NCBI GenBank assembly: GCA_014382245.1
Contig: JACNKC010000115.1
Coordinates: forward strand, 1-64,000
Source: Pseudomonadota bacterium
GTDB taxonomy: Bacteria; Desulfobacterota; Binatia; UBA1149
Direction of reading: 5' to 3'
Length of the DNA stretch: 64,000 nt
Shown here: positions 49,275 through 57,495 of the stretch, in pieces
Numbering within the stretch: the first letter of the stretch is position 1
Layout: each line of letters starts with the position of its first letter
The notes under the pieces: model-generated
What the model was told of the DNA's origin: nothing
What the model saw: the letters and a program-made list of their open reading frames with translations, nothing else
Databases searched by the model: none
Made by a program: the position numbers and the translations under genes

Positions 49275-49643
49275 ATGGCACGTTCCTCCGCTCGCAAGAA
49301 AACCCAACGCACCGCATCGGTGCACGAGTTTATGGCCCCCTTCGTCCGACGCGTACTCGGCTGGAGAGTAGGACCCAGGGGAGTACTCACGGCCAGGTGT
49401 TCGGTGGCGGGAGTCATCACGGTGGTGCATCGCTTTCGCGATGGGTGCAACGGCGACATCGTCGATCACCGCATTGCCCAGTTGAGGCCGGAGAAAGAAA
49501 GCGGTTACAAGCTCTTCTGGAAAAAGGGCAACGGGCGCTGGGCGGCTTACTACGACGATCGCGGAGACGCGGTCGAGGGTTCTCTTGCCGACTGCGTCGG
49601 CGAAATCTCCCGCGACCCCTTCGGCTGCTACTGGAATTCCTGA
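49275..49643 (+). CDS. Hypothetical protein (possibly DUF3024-like)
   Basis: ESGYKLFWKKGNGRWAAYYDDRGDAVEGSLADCVGEISRDPFGCYW. Confidence 0.6.
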   Translation: MARSSARKKTQRTASVHEFMAPFVRRVLGWRVGPRGVLTARCSVAGVITVVHRFRDGCNGDIVDHRIAQLRPEKESGYKLFWKKGNGRWAAYYDDRGDAVEGSLADCVGEISRDPFGCYWNS

Positions 49644-49672
49644 CCTCCCCCGTTACAGTCAGTCGCTGTAAA

Positions 49673-50671
49673 ATGACCTCTCCTTTCTGCGTGCCTCTGC
49701 GTCTTCTTTCGTGTTGTTTCTTGATTGCCACCTTGCTGCCGGGCTGCGCAGATCAACGACGGGTGCCGCGAATAGATCCCGTGCTGCGGGGTTGGGAGCA
49801 GGCCCAGGAGCCGGTAGACCTGCTGCTGCACGCGTTCAATACCGGCACCATGCGTAGCCTGCCCGGCGTCATGGCCAAGGGCGGAAGTTGGCAGGAGGCC
49901 AGCGAAATTCCCGTCCCTGCTTTCGTGGTCGAGCACGAGAGCAAGGGCCTGCTGGTGTTCGACACCGGTTACTCACCTGCAGTAAGGGATAGCCCGGAGC
50001 AGTACCTGGGCCCACTGCTGGCGGCGCTCGATCTCTGCCATACCGAGCCCGGGCAGTCCTTGCCCGAGCAGATGTCGGCGGCGGGCCTGGACCCGGCTGA
50101 CGTCGGCTACGTGGCGGTTTCACACTTGCATTTTGACCACGCGGGAAGCGTGGAGGCCTTTGCCGGGGCCACCCTGCTGTTGCCGCGCCGCGAGGAAGAG
50201 GGCGCGTGGGGTGCCCGCTGGTTCGAGGATTTTTTCTTCGAGCAGGACTGGGACGACCTGGAGCGGCGCAGGGTTATCGACTACGCGGCCACCGAGCCCT
50301 GGGCAACTTTTGACGGGCACCACGACGTATTCGGCGACGGCAGTGCCGTGCTCGTAGACCTGCATGGCCACACCGCGGGCACGCAGGGGCTGGTCCTGAG
50401 GGGCCGCGGCGGGGTGATACTGCTCACCGGCGACGCGGCTTACACCGAGGCCAGCTGGCGTTACCTGGCACAGCCGGCCTTCGCCCATAACATGGACGAC
50501 TGGTGGCAACAGGCCTGGCGCATAAACCGTTTCGTGGGTTTGCTCGAAGACGAGGGCGGTGTGCTGGTGGTACCGGGCCACGATCTCAGGTCGGTACGGG
50601 AGGCCGACCGCGCCGACCTGCGTTACCACGAGTTCGTGACCGTGCCAGCCGTCCAGGCCGTCGCCGACTGA
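49673..50671 (+). CDS. MBL-fold metallohydrolase, N-acyl homoserine lactonase-like, lipoprotein signal
   Basis: LLPGC lipobox; VAVSHLHFDHAGSVEAF, DLHGHTAGTQGLVLRGRGGVILLTGDAAY, VVPGHDL. Confidence 0.88.
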   Translation: MTSPFCVPLRLLSCCFLIATLLPGCADQRRVPRIDPVLRGWEQAQEPVDLLLHAFNTGTMRSLPGVMAKGGSWQEASEIPVPAFVVEHESKGLLVFDTGYSPAVRDSPEQYLGPLLAALDLCHTEPGQSLPEQMSAAGLDPADVGYVAVSHLHFDHAGSVEAFAGATLLLPRREEEGAWGARWFEDFFFEQDWDDLERRRVIDYAATEPWATFDGHHDVFGDGSAVLVDLHGHTAGTQGLVLRGRGGVILLTGDAAYTEASWRYLAQPAFAHNMDDWWQQAWRINRFVGLLEDEGGVLVVPGHDLRSVREADRADLRYHEFVTVPAVQAVAD

Positions 50672-50737
50672 TGTTTTACACGATGTCGGTACACGTTGGC
50701 CGTACTTGGTATACTCGTTGGGGGCAGGGGAGCGTCG

Positions 50738-51487
50738 GTGTACCGGGAAAATAAAATCATAGTGGTCATGCCCGCGTACAACGCGGAGGCTACATTGCGT
50801 CGCACCTGGGAAGAGGTAATGGCCCAGGGCGTGGTCGACCGGGTGATCGTGGTCGACGACGGCAGCGCCGATCAGACCGCTGCCATAGCGCGCACGTTTC
50901 CCGATACGACCGTGCTCAGGCACGACAGCAATCTCGGCTACGGAGCCAACCAGAAAAGTTGCTATCGGCTCGCCCTCGAAGAAGGCGCCGACATAGTCGT
51001 GATGGTACACCCCGACTACCAGTACACGCCCAGGTTGATTCCCGCGATGGTGGCGGTGATAGGCAGCGGACTGCATCCCTGCGCCATGGGTTCGCGGGTG
51101 CTCGGTGGCTACGCGCTCAAGGGGGGTATGCCGCTGTGGCGGTACATTGCCAATCGCTTTCTCACCGCGGTCGGCAACTTGCTGATGGGGTCAAAACTGT
51201 CCGAGCTGCACAGTGGCTACCGCGCCTTCTCCAGGCAACTGCTCGAGGAGTTGCCGCTGGACGCCAATTCCGACGATTTTGTGTTCGACAACCAGGTCCT
51301 GGCCCAGGTCGTGTGGCTCGGCTACACGGTGGCCGAGATCAGCTGCCCTACCAGTTACTGCAACGAAGCGTCGTCCATTAATTTTCGCCGCAGCGTGGTC
51401 TACGGGCTGGGCTGCCTGCGCACGGGTGTGCAATTCAGGCTCGCGCGCGCCGGGCTGCTGAGCTCGCCGCTGTTTCCGCCCGCCTGA
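50738..51487 (+). CDS. Glycosyltransferase family 2 (dolichyl-phosphate mannosyltransferase-like)
   Basis: IIVVMPAYNAEATLRRTWEEV...IVVDDGSADQTAAIARTF...VVMVHPDYQYTPRLIP; ORF opens at 50696. Confidence 0.92.
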   Translation: MYRENKIIVVMPAYNAEATLRRTWEEVMAQGVVDRVIVVDDGSADQTAAIARTFPDTTVLRHDSNLGYGANQKSCYRLALEEGADIVVMVHPDYQYTPRLIPAMVAVIGSGLHPCAMGSRVLGGYALKGGMPLWRYIANRFLTAVGNLLMGSKLSELHSGYRAFSRQLLEELPLDANSDDFVFDNQVLAQVVWLGYTVAEISCPTSYCNEASSINFRRSVVYGLGCLRTGVQFRLARAGLLSSPLFPPA

Positions 51488-51540
51488 ACGTACTTCTTCG
51501 GTTCGGTTTCCCCGGGGCGGTAAAACCTGGCCGCCAGCGT

Positions 51541-52089
51541 CTACAGGCCGTGCCTGTTGCAGTCTTCAAGCAGCACGTCCATGGCCATGGCCCTGAACCT
51601 GCCCCAGTTTGACCAGGACGGGACGATGTCTCGCAGCTTGCCAGCATAGTCGGGTAGCTCGGCCGGCTTGGCCTCGACCCACTCGGTTATTTTCTCGCCG
51701 GGGTCGTTGCTCTGCAGCACGCCCGAGGTTTCGCGGGTGAAGAACAGGTAAGTACAGAACCTCGACACGCGCTTGCCGTCGCTGTAACGAATGGCGGCCA
51801 CGAAGCGGGCCACGTCTACCTCGAGGTTGGTCTCTTCCCAGATTTCTCGCAGCAGTGCGTCTTCTATCGCCTCGCCTTTCTGTATACCGCCGGTGGGAAG
51901 GCGCATGACCGAGCCCGGGTAGCTGGCCTTGGTCTGCAGCAGGAAGCCACCGCTGGGCCGCAGGATGGCCATGCAGACTTCGCCGAGGCGTCGCCGCGAA
52001 ACCGGCGGAAAATCCAGCGAAGGCAACTCGAGGGTAAGCTGCCTGGGCGCACCGTACTTACTGGAGAGATGCTCGAGTTGCTCGTTCAC
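51541..52089 (-). CDS. NUDIX hydrolase
   Basis: Nudix box GGIQKGEAIEDALLREIWEETNLEV. Confidence 0.9.
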   Translation of the reverse strand: MNEQLEHLSSKYGAPRQLTLELPSLDFPPVSRRRLGEVCMAILRPSGGFLLQTKASYPGSVMRLPTGGIQKGEAIEDALLREIWEETNLEVDVARFVAAIRYSDGKRVSRFCTYLFFTRETSGVLQSNDPGEKITEWVEAKPAELPDYAGKLRDIVPSWSNWGRFRAMAMDVLLEDCNRHGL

Positions 52090-52198
52090 GCTGCTACGGG
52101 GCTCTCACGCGAGCCGTGACACGAATGATACACGAGCGCAGGCACCGGGGTAAGACTCGCGGTCGTTTTGCAGGAACGCCAACAGGCGGTCGCAGGTT

Positions 52199-53182
52199 TC
52201 AGACCGCGGCTACGTCTTCAAAACGGCCGCTGGACACCGAGCGGTAGCAGGCCTCGGCCACGGCTACCGCGGCCAGCCCGTCACGGTAACTGGCGGCCGT
52301 GGCCCCCCGCTTGCCCCCCACGCCGGCGGCAAAGGACTCGAGTATGGCGGGCACGGTCATCACCGGCGCGCCTGGCGTGAGCTCTCGCGGGCCGTCGGGG
52401 CCCAGGAAGTGAAGCGTACCCAGAACGTGGTCACCTACGAGCTGGCCGTGCTCGCCCGAGATTTCAATCAGGCCGTTACGGCTGTTGCTGCTTCGCGAAC
52501 AGTTGACCTGGGCCAGGGTGCTGCCGTTTGAGAGCTGCAGCGAGGCGACGAAGTTGTCCTCGGTGTCGGTGGTCACTGCGCTGCGCGTTGAGCAGGCCAC
52601 CGAGGATACCTCGAGGCCGGTGAACCAGCGCAGCAGGTCGAAGCAGTGGACACCGGTGTGCATGATGTTGCCGCCGCCCGATCTCGCCGGATCGTCGAGC
52701 CAATCGAGTTGCAGCTGCGGCGGAAAACGCTGGCTGAAGGTGAGTGTGTCGATGCGGCCCAGCCTGCCGATTTCGTCGCGCATGGCCAGGCAGAGCGAGT
52801 TGAAGCGCAGGGTGTGCCCGGCGATGCAGTAAATGTTGGCCGATTCGACAGCCGCGAGCATGGCCCGGCCAATTTCGAGGCCCGCTGCGACGGGCTTTTC
52901 GACCAGCAGGGGTTTGCCGAGTTTGGCCGCCAGGGTCACTAATTCGGGCAGCAGGGAGGGTACGGTCACCAGCACAACCGCGTCGACGTCGTCGCTTGCA
53001 ATCAGTTCACCTGCGTCGCCCGTCCAGCGACAGCCAAGGTTTCCGGCCAGGGCGAGACCCGCTGCTTCGTCGCGGCGGCAGATGGCCGTCAGTCGCAAAG
53101 CCTCCACGTCCTGCGCCGCGTGGCGCGCGTAGCGGCTGCCGTGGCGGCCCAGTCCGATGATTCCGAGCTTGGTGGACTGCAT
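52199..53182 (-). CDS. Gfo/Idh/MocA-family oxidoreductase
   Basis: KLGIIGLGRHGSRYARHA Rossmann motif; KPLLVEKPVAAGLE; GGNIMHTGVHCFDLLRW. Confidence 0.92.
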   Translation of the reverse strand: MQSTKLGIIGLGRHGSRYARHAAQDVEALRLTAICRRDEAAGLALAGNLGCRWTGDAGELIASDDVDAVVLVTVPSLLPELVTLAAKLGKPLLVEKPVAAGLEIGRAMLAAVESANIYCIAGHTLRFNSLCLAMRDEIGRLGRIDTLTFSQRFPPQLQLDWLDDPARSGGGNIMHTGVHCFDLLRWFTGLEVSSVACSTRSAVTTDTEDNFVASLQLSNGSTLAQVNCSRSSNSRNGLIEISGEHGQLVGDHVLGTLHFLGPDGPRELTPGAPVMTVPAILESFAAGVGGKRGATAASYRDGLAAVAVAEACYRSVSSGRFEDVAAV

Positions 53183-53188
53183 GGGTGG

Positions 53189-54064
53189 TCAGGCCCGGCG
53201 CTTGATCCAGTCGGCCACGGCGCGGCCTATTTCTTCGCCCGAGTCTTCCTGCACGAAGTGAGAGCCCTTGACGGTGACTTCTTCCTGGTTATTCCAGCCG
53301 CGGCAGAACTCGCGCGCCGCACCGACCAGTATGGCCCCCGGCTCAGCGTTGACGAAGAGCTTGGCGACGTCGCAAGTGGTGAGCCACTGGCCGTAGTTGG
53401 CGACGATTTCGACCACGTCGGCGGGTTCGCCTTCGAGCGGAATCTGTCGTGGCCAGGTCAGCGTGGGCCGCCGGTCTTCACCCGCCTGGGAAAAAGGTCG
53501 GCGGTACTCGGCCATTTCATCGTCGCCGAGGTCGCGCAGTATGGAGCCGGGCAGTACCTGCTCAACGAAGACGTTTTGTTCGAGTACCATGTCTTCGCCC
53601 GCTTCGGAGCGGAAGCCCTGGAAGACGCCGCGGGCCGCGTCGGGCCACTCGTCCCAGGTGAGAGGCATTACTATGGCTTCCATGTAGGCGATGCCCTTCA
53701 CCGCGTCTGGGTGGCGGCGGGCCCAGTCAAAACCCAGAGCCGAACCCCAGTCGTGGACCACCAGCGTCACGTTCTCGGTCACGCCCAGGGTCTCGAGTAA
53801 AGCGTCGAGGTATTCGCGGTGCTCCACGAAGCTGTAGTGGTCGGGTCCGCTCTCGGGCAGCTTGTCGGAGTCGCCCATGCCCACGAGGTCGGGCGCTATC
53901 AAGCGGCCGAGTCCCTCGAGCGGAGGCATGACGTCACGCCACAGGTAAGAAGACGTAGGGTTGCCGTGCAGCAGCACTATGGGGTCGCCCTCGCCCTGCT
54001 CCACGTGGGCCATGGCCAGGCCGTTGATCTCGGTGAAGGTCTTGCGTTGTTTCCAATCCGCCAT
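53189..54064 (-). CDS. dhaA: Haloalkane dehalogenase (HLD-II/LinB-like)
   Basis: [95 protein letters not shown]; catalytic N, D-W, E, H all present. Confidence 0.95.
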   Translation of the reverse strand: MADWKQRKTFTEINGLAMAHVEQGEGDPIVLLHGNPTSSYLWRDVMPPLEGLGRLIAPDLVGMGDSDKLPESGPDHYSFVEHREYLDALLETLGVTENVTLVVHDWGSALGFDWARRHPDAVKGIAYMEAIVMPLTWDEWPDAARGVFQGFRSEAGEDMVLEQNVFVEQVLPGSILRDLGDDEMAEYRRPFSQAGEDRRPTLTWPRQIPLEGEPADVVEIVANYGQWLTTCDVAKLFVNAEPGAILVGAAREFCRGWNNQEEVTVKGSHFVQEDSGEEIGRAVADWIKRRA

Positions 54065-54065
54065 G

Positions 54066-54869
54066 TCAGTTTCCTGTGAAGGTTGGTCGTTTCTTGTTGA
54101 CGAAGGCGTCCACGCCCGCGCGAAAGTCAGCCGTGCGGCCCGAGTCGGCGATGGCCCTCGCCTCCAGTTCCATCTGTGTCTCGAGCGATTGCTGCAGTCC
54201 TGACAGCAGCAGTGCCCTGCTGCGGCCGTAGGCCAGGGTCGGACCGGCAGCTAGTTTTGCAGCGAGCTTGTCGGCTTCCTGCTCAAGTTCTTCGTCGTCG
54301 ACCACGCGTGTGACCAGTCCCCAGTCGAGCGCCTCGTCGGCCGACAGCACGCGATTGGTGAGCACCAGCTCCTGGGCCCGTCGCAGGCCGACCAGGCGGC
54401 TCAAGAAGTAGGTGGAGCTGCCATCCGGTGTAAGGCCGACACCCGTGTAGGCCATGGTGAAGCGTGCCGAGCGAGCGGCCACGACGAGGTCGGACAGCCC
54501 GGCCAGGGCCAGGCCGGCACCGGCCGCCACGCCGTTGACCGCGGTAACCAACGGGGCGTCGCCCCGCAGCAGTCGCGACCAGGCCGAGTGCATGAAGCCG
54601 GTCATCTCCTTGAGCAAGGCAGGGGCCTTGTCGCCTGCCGACGCGAAGGCAGCCACGTCTCCACCCGCGCAGAAGGCCTTGCCCGTGCCGCTTATGAGCA
54701 CGCACCTCGCGGCGGGGTCTTCGTCTATGCGGATGGCTACGTCTGACAGTTCGCGGCAGGTAGGCAGGTCAAGCGAGTTCATCGCTTCGGGGCGGTCGAG
54801 CGTCAGCCGCGCGATTCCCTCTGAGACCTGGTAGTTGATGTTCTGGTAGTTGTTGGCTTCGTTGGACAA
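54066..54869 (-). CDS. Enoyl-CoA hydratase/isomerase family protein
   Basis: [66 protein letters not shown]. Confidence 0.93.
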   Translation of the reverse strand: MSNEANNYQNINYQVSEGIARLTLDRPEAMNSLDLPTCRELSDVAIRIDEDPAARCVLISGTGKAFCAGGDVAAFASAGDKAPALLKEMTGFMHSAWSRLLRGDAPLVTAVNGVAAGAGLALAGLSDLVVAARSARFTMAYTGVGLTPDGSSTYFLSRLVGLRRAQELVLTNRVLSADEALDWGLVTRVVDDEELEQEADKLAAKLAAGPTLAYGRSRALLLSGLQQSLETQMELEARAIADSGRTADFRAGVDAFVNKKRPTFTGN

Positions 54870-54950
54870 GGCGGTTTACCCCCGTCGCGACGAATCCCAC
54901 GCCTGCCAGCCTGAGTCAAAGTGCATGCGTTTGAGCCGGAAGCCTCTACG

Positions 54951-56651
54951 CTACTCGGCCGAAAGCACCGTGACGTCCGGGGCGCTGTCGAGGCCGGTGC
55001 GCACCAGGCGAGCAGCCGAAACTCCACCGTGGATCTGCATCTCAAAGAATGCCAGCGTCGCCGCGCGCGTGAGTTCGTGCTGGCGAGCAAAGAACATGTG
55101 CGTGGGTGGAGGCAGGGGGCAGATCGGCTCGCAGGCCGACCCCGTGGTGTCTACGCCGGCAGCCGCGCCGCCGAGAAAACCCGGGTCGAAGCCGCCACTG
55201 GACGGCAGGGGTCTAGGGTCACCGGGTTGGAGAAAAACGCCGGTACAGATTCCCTCGTCGCCGTTTTCTTCGGGGGCGAAGGTGAGCCTGTCGGCGAAGC
55301 TCATGTGGGTACCGCCGTCGAGGGTAACCAGGAACTTCGACGGATCGGCCAAGCTGTAGGGCACGGCCTGGTTACTGTTGTATGGAGTGATGAGGTCCTC
55401 GTCGCCGCCCAGTATCATCAGCGGTGCGCTGCCGCCGTCGTAAAAGGTCTCGGTAAACGCGCAGGCAAAGGGGGCAAGCGCCACCACGGCGTCTATGCGC
55501 GGGTCTACGAGATCCAGGTGGTAGCCCGACAGCAGCACGGTGGCTCCGCCCAGCGAGTGGCCGGTGGCACCAACCCGCGTGGTATCAATGGCTCCGAAGA
55601 AAAAGTCGCCTGGGTCGGCGTTCATGGTCTCGAGGCTGTCGAGCAGGAAGGAAAGGTCCAGTGCCTGGTTGGCCAGGTCGAGCAGCGTCGAACCACCGGG
55701 GGCAGACAACCACGACAGCGGAAAGTTGGGGGCTATTACTATGTAGCCTCGACTGGCGAGGTGTCGGGTGAGGCCGGCCGAATCAGAGTTGACGCCACCG
55801 AAACCATGCGCGCGCACGACCACCGGCCACGGAGCACCGGAGGTCTGCAGGGGGGCGTTTACGAATTGTCCGAACGCGGGCGAGACCACGCCCGGGTACC
55901 AGATCTGTACTTCCAGGCTGCGTTCGGCGGCACCGGGAAAACTCCCGTTGGCGGGTACCGTCCTGCTGCTGTCGACCAGCGTGAGCGACTTGTTGCCCAC
56001 GCCGTACTCCCGCAGCTCGGCGAAATCTTCTACGCCGAGGTCGGCGAGGTCGGCTTCGATTTCAATGTAAGCGTCGTCAACGTGGGCCGACACGGCGGCG
56101 GTGTCTCCCGTTGAAGGGCACTGGCCGCCGGCCTTGGTTTCAGCTTTATCGAATCCGGACGCGAACTTGGAGTCACACTTGGTAAAATCGGGCGCGGCAA
56201 CCTTGGCTTCGGCCTTGGCCTGGGCCTTGAGAACGCAAGCCAGCTGTTTACCGGAGGCCTTGAGCTTGGCCGCACGGCACTTAGAGGCGGTCTTGGTCGA
56301 GTCGCCGTTTCCGACCAGTTCCAGTGTCACCTGCGAAGCGACCAACTCGAGCCTGGGCTCCACCGCGGCCACGGTGCCACCCGCGCGGCACTGCTCCTTG
56401 GCTTCGACCTTGGCAAAAGCTGCGGCCAGTTTGCTCGCACACTTGGACACGTCGGCGGTGGTGCCTTTGATCTCGGCCTTGGCCTCGGCCTTGAGCCTGC
56501 ACAGGCCGGCCTTACCGGCCTGCTTGAGCTTGTTCATCTTGCACTTGGTCTCAGAGGTCGGCCCCGCAAGTGCGGTGGGTGCGGTGGCCAGCGCAACAAA
56601 AATAAAAAGGCCCAGAAGGGCTGCGACGTTCTTGGGGCGGACGGTCTTCAT
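54951..56651 (-). CDS. Secreted alpha/beta hydrolase (chlorophyllase/PAF-acetylhydrolase/PETase-like fold) with duplicated Cys-rich N-terminal module
   Basis: Signal peptide; two KC-x(n)-C...KC...C Lys/Ala-rich modules; VVVRAHGFGGVNSDSAGLTRHLASRGYIVIAPNFP, GATGHSLGGATVL, LGGDEDLITP, GTHMSFAD. Confidence 0.85.
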   Translation of the reverse strand: MKTVRPKNVAALLGLFIFVALATAPTALAGPTSETKCKMNKLKQAGKAGLCRLKAEAKAEIKGTTADVSKCASKLAAAFAKVEAKEQCRAGGTVAAVEPRLELVASQVTLELVGNGDSTKTASKCRAAKLKASGKQLACVLKAQAKAEAKVAAPDFTKCDSKFASGFDKAETKAGGQCPSTGDTAAVSAHVDDAYIEIEADLADLGVEDFAELREYGVGNKSLTLVDSSRTVPANGSFPGAAERSLEVQIWYPGVVSPAFGQFVNAPLQTSGAPWPVVVRAHGFGGVNSDSAGLTRHLASRGYIVIAPNFPLSWLSAPGGSTLLDLANQALDLSFLLDSLETMNADPGDFFFGAIDTTRVGATGHSLGGATVLLSGYHLDLVDPRIDAVVALAPFACAFTETFYDGGSAPLMILGGDEDLITPYNSNQAVPYSLADPSKFLVTLDGGTHMSFADRLTFAPEENGDEGICTGVFLQPGDPRPLPSSGGFDPGFLGGAAAGVDTTGSACEPICPLPPPTHMFFARQHELTRAATLAFFEMQIHGGVSAARLVRTGLDSAPDVTVLSAE

Positions 56652-56848
56652 GCGGTACAGTCTCCCGGCTTACCTGCGAGGGCAGGGCCACTGCAGACTA
56701 TAGAAAGGATGGGGGTGTTTTGTCCAGTGATTTAACTCGTGAACCCCCCTTGTGGGGGCTTGCAATCGTGGGTGTGCGAACTTATTCGTCCCAGGTGACC
56801 GCTGCAGCAACTACGGGGGCGATTATCGAGCCGCTGACCACACGGCGC

Positions 56849-57490
56849 ATGCCCCACGTCCTCAAGCGTTTGCGCGACGCCTACGCGGGTTGGGACGCTC
56901 CGGTGGTCACGCTCATAGCCGAGACCACGCGCGACCCTTACCGCGTGCTGGCTTCCTGCATCCTGAGCCTGCGCACCCAGGACGGTGTCACGTCGGAGGC
57001 CAGTCGGCGACTGTTCGCGTTGGCCCCCGACATAGAAAGTCTGGCTCGGGCCGATCCGGCCGAAGTGCGCGAGGTGATCTACCCGGTCGGATTTTACAAG
57101 ACCAAGGCCCCTCAACTGGTAGAGATGTGCAGACAGATAGTCGAGGATCACGGCGGCCGCGTGCCCGACGACATTGACACGCTTCTCACCTTCAAGGGCG
57201 TGGGTCGCAAGACGGCCAACCTGGTTCTGACCTCGGGTTACGGCATGCCGGCCATGTGCGTGGACACCCACGTGCACCGTATCTCGAATATCTGGGGCTA
57301 CGTGTCCACGCGCACGCCCGAGCAGACCGAGATGGCGCTGCGGGCAAAACTACCCCGGCGCTACTGGCACGAATACAATGACCTGCTGGTGGCTTTCGGC
57401 CAGACCCTGTGTCGCCCGATTTCGCCAAAATGCAGCGAGTGCCCGGTGGCCAGGTTTTGTCCGCGCCTGGGCGTGGGCAAGAGTCGCTGA
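56849..57490 (+). CDS. nth: Endonuclease III
   Basis: LASCILSLRTQDGVTSEASRRL, TFKGVGRKTANLVLTSGYGMPAMCVDTHVHRIS, CRPISPKCSECPVARFC [4Fe-4S] motif; ORF opens at 56720. Confidence 0.94.
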   Translation: MPHVLKRLRDAYAGWDAPVVTLIAETTRDPYRVLASCILSLRTQDGVTSEASRRLFALAPDIESLARADPAEVREVIYPVGFYKTKAPQLVEMCRQIVEDHGGRVPDDIDTLLTFKGVGRKTANLVLTSGYGMPAMCVDTHVHRISNIWGYVSTRTPEQTEMALRAKLPRRYWHEYNDLLVAFGQTLCRPISPKCSECPVARFCPRLGVGKSR

Positions 57491-57495
57491 GACGC

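Noticed and set aside
49673-50671. MBL-fold protein considered as a quorum-quenching lactonase with a defined role
   Set aside because: The HLHFDHAG motif supports the fold and lactonase-like subgroup only; substrate cannot be assigned from sequence, so it is not raised as a finding.
56744-56758. CCCCCC-TTGT-GGGGG hairpin near the nth start considered as a terminator
   Set aside because: No T-tract on either strand and it lies between divergent genes, so no upstream transcript needs terminating there.
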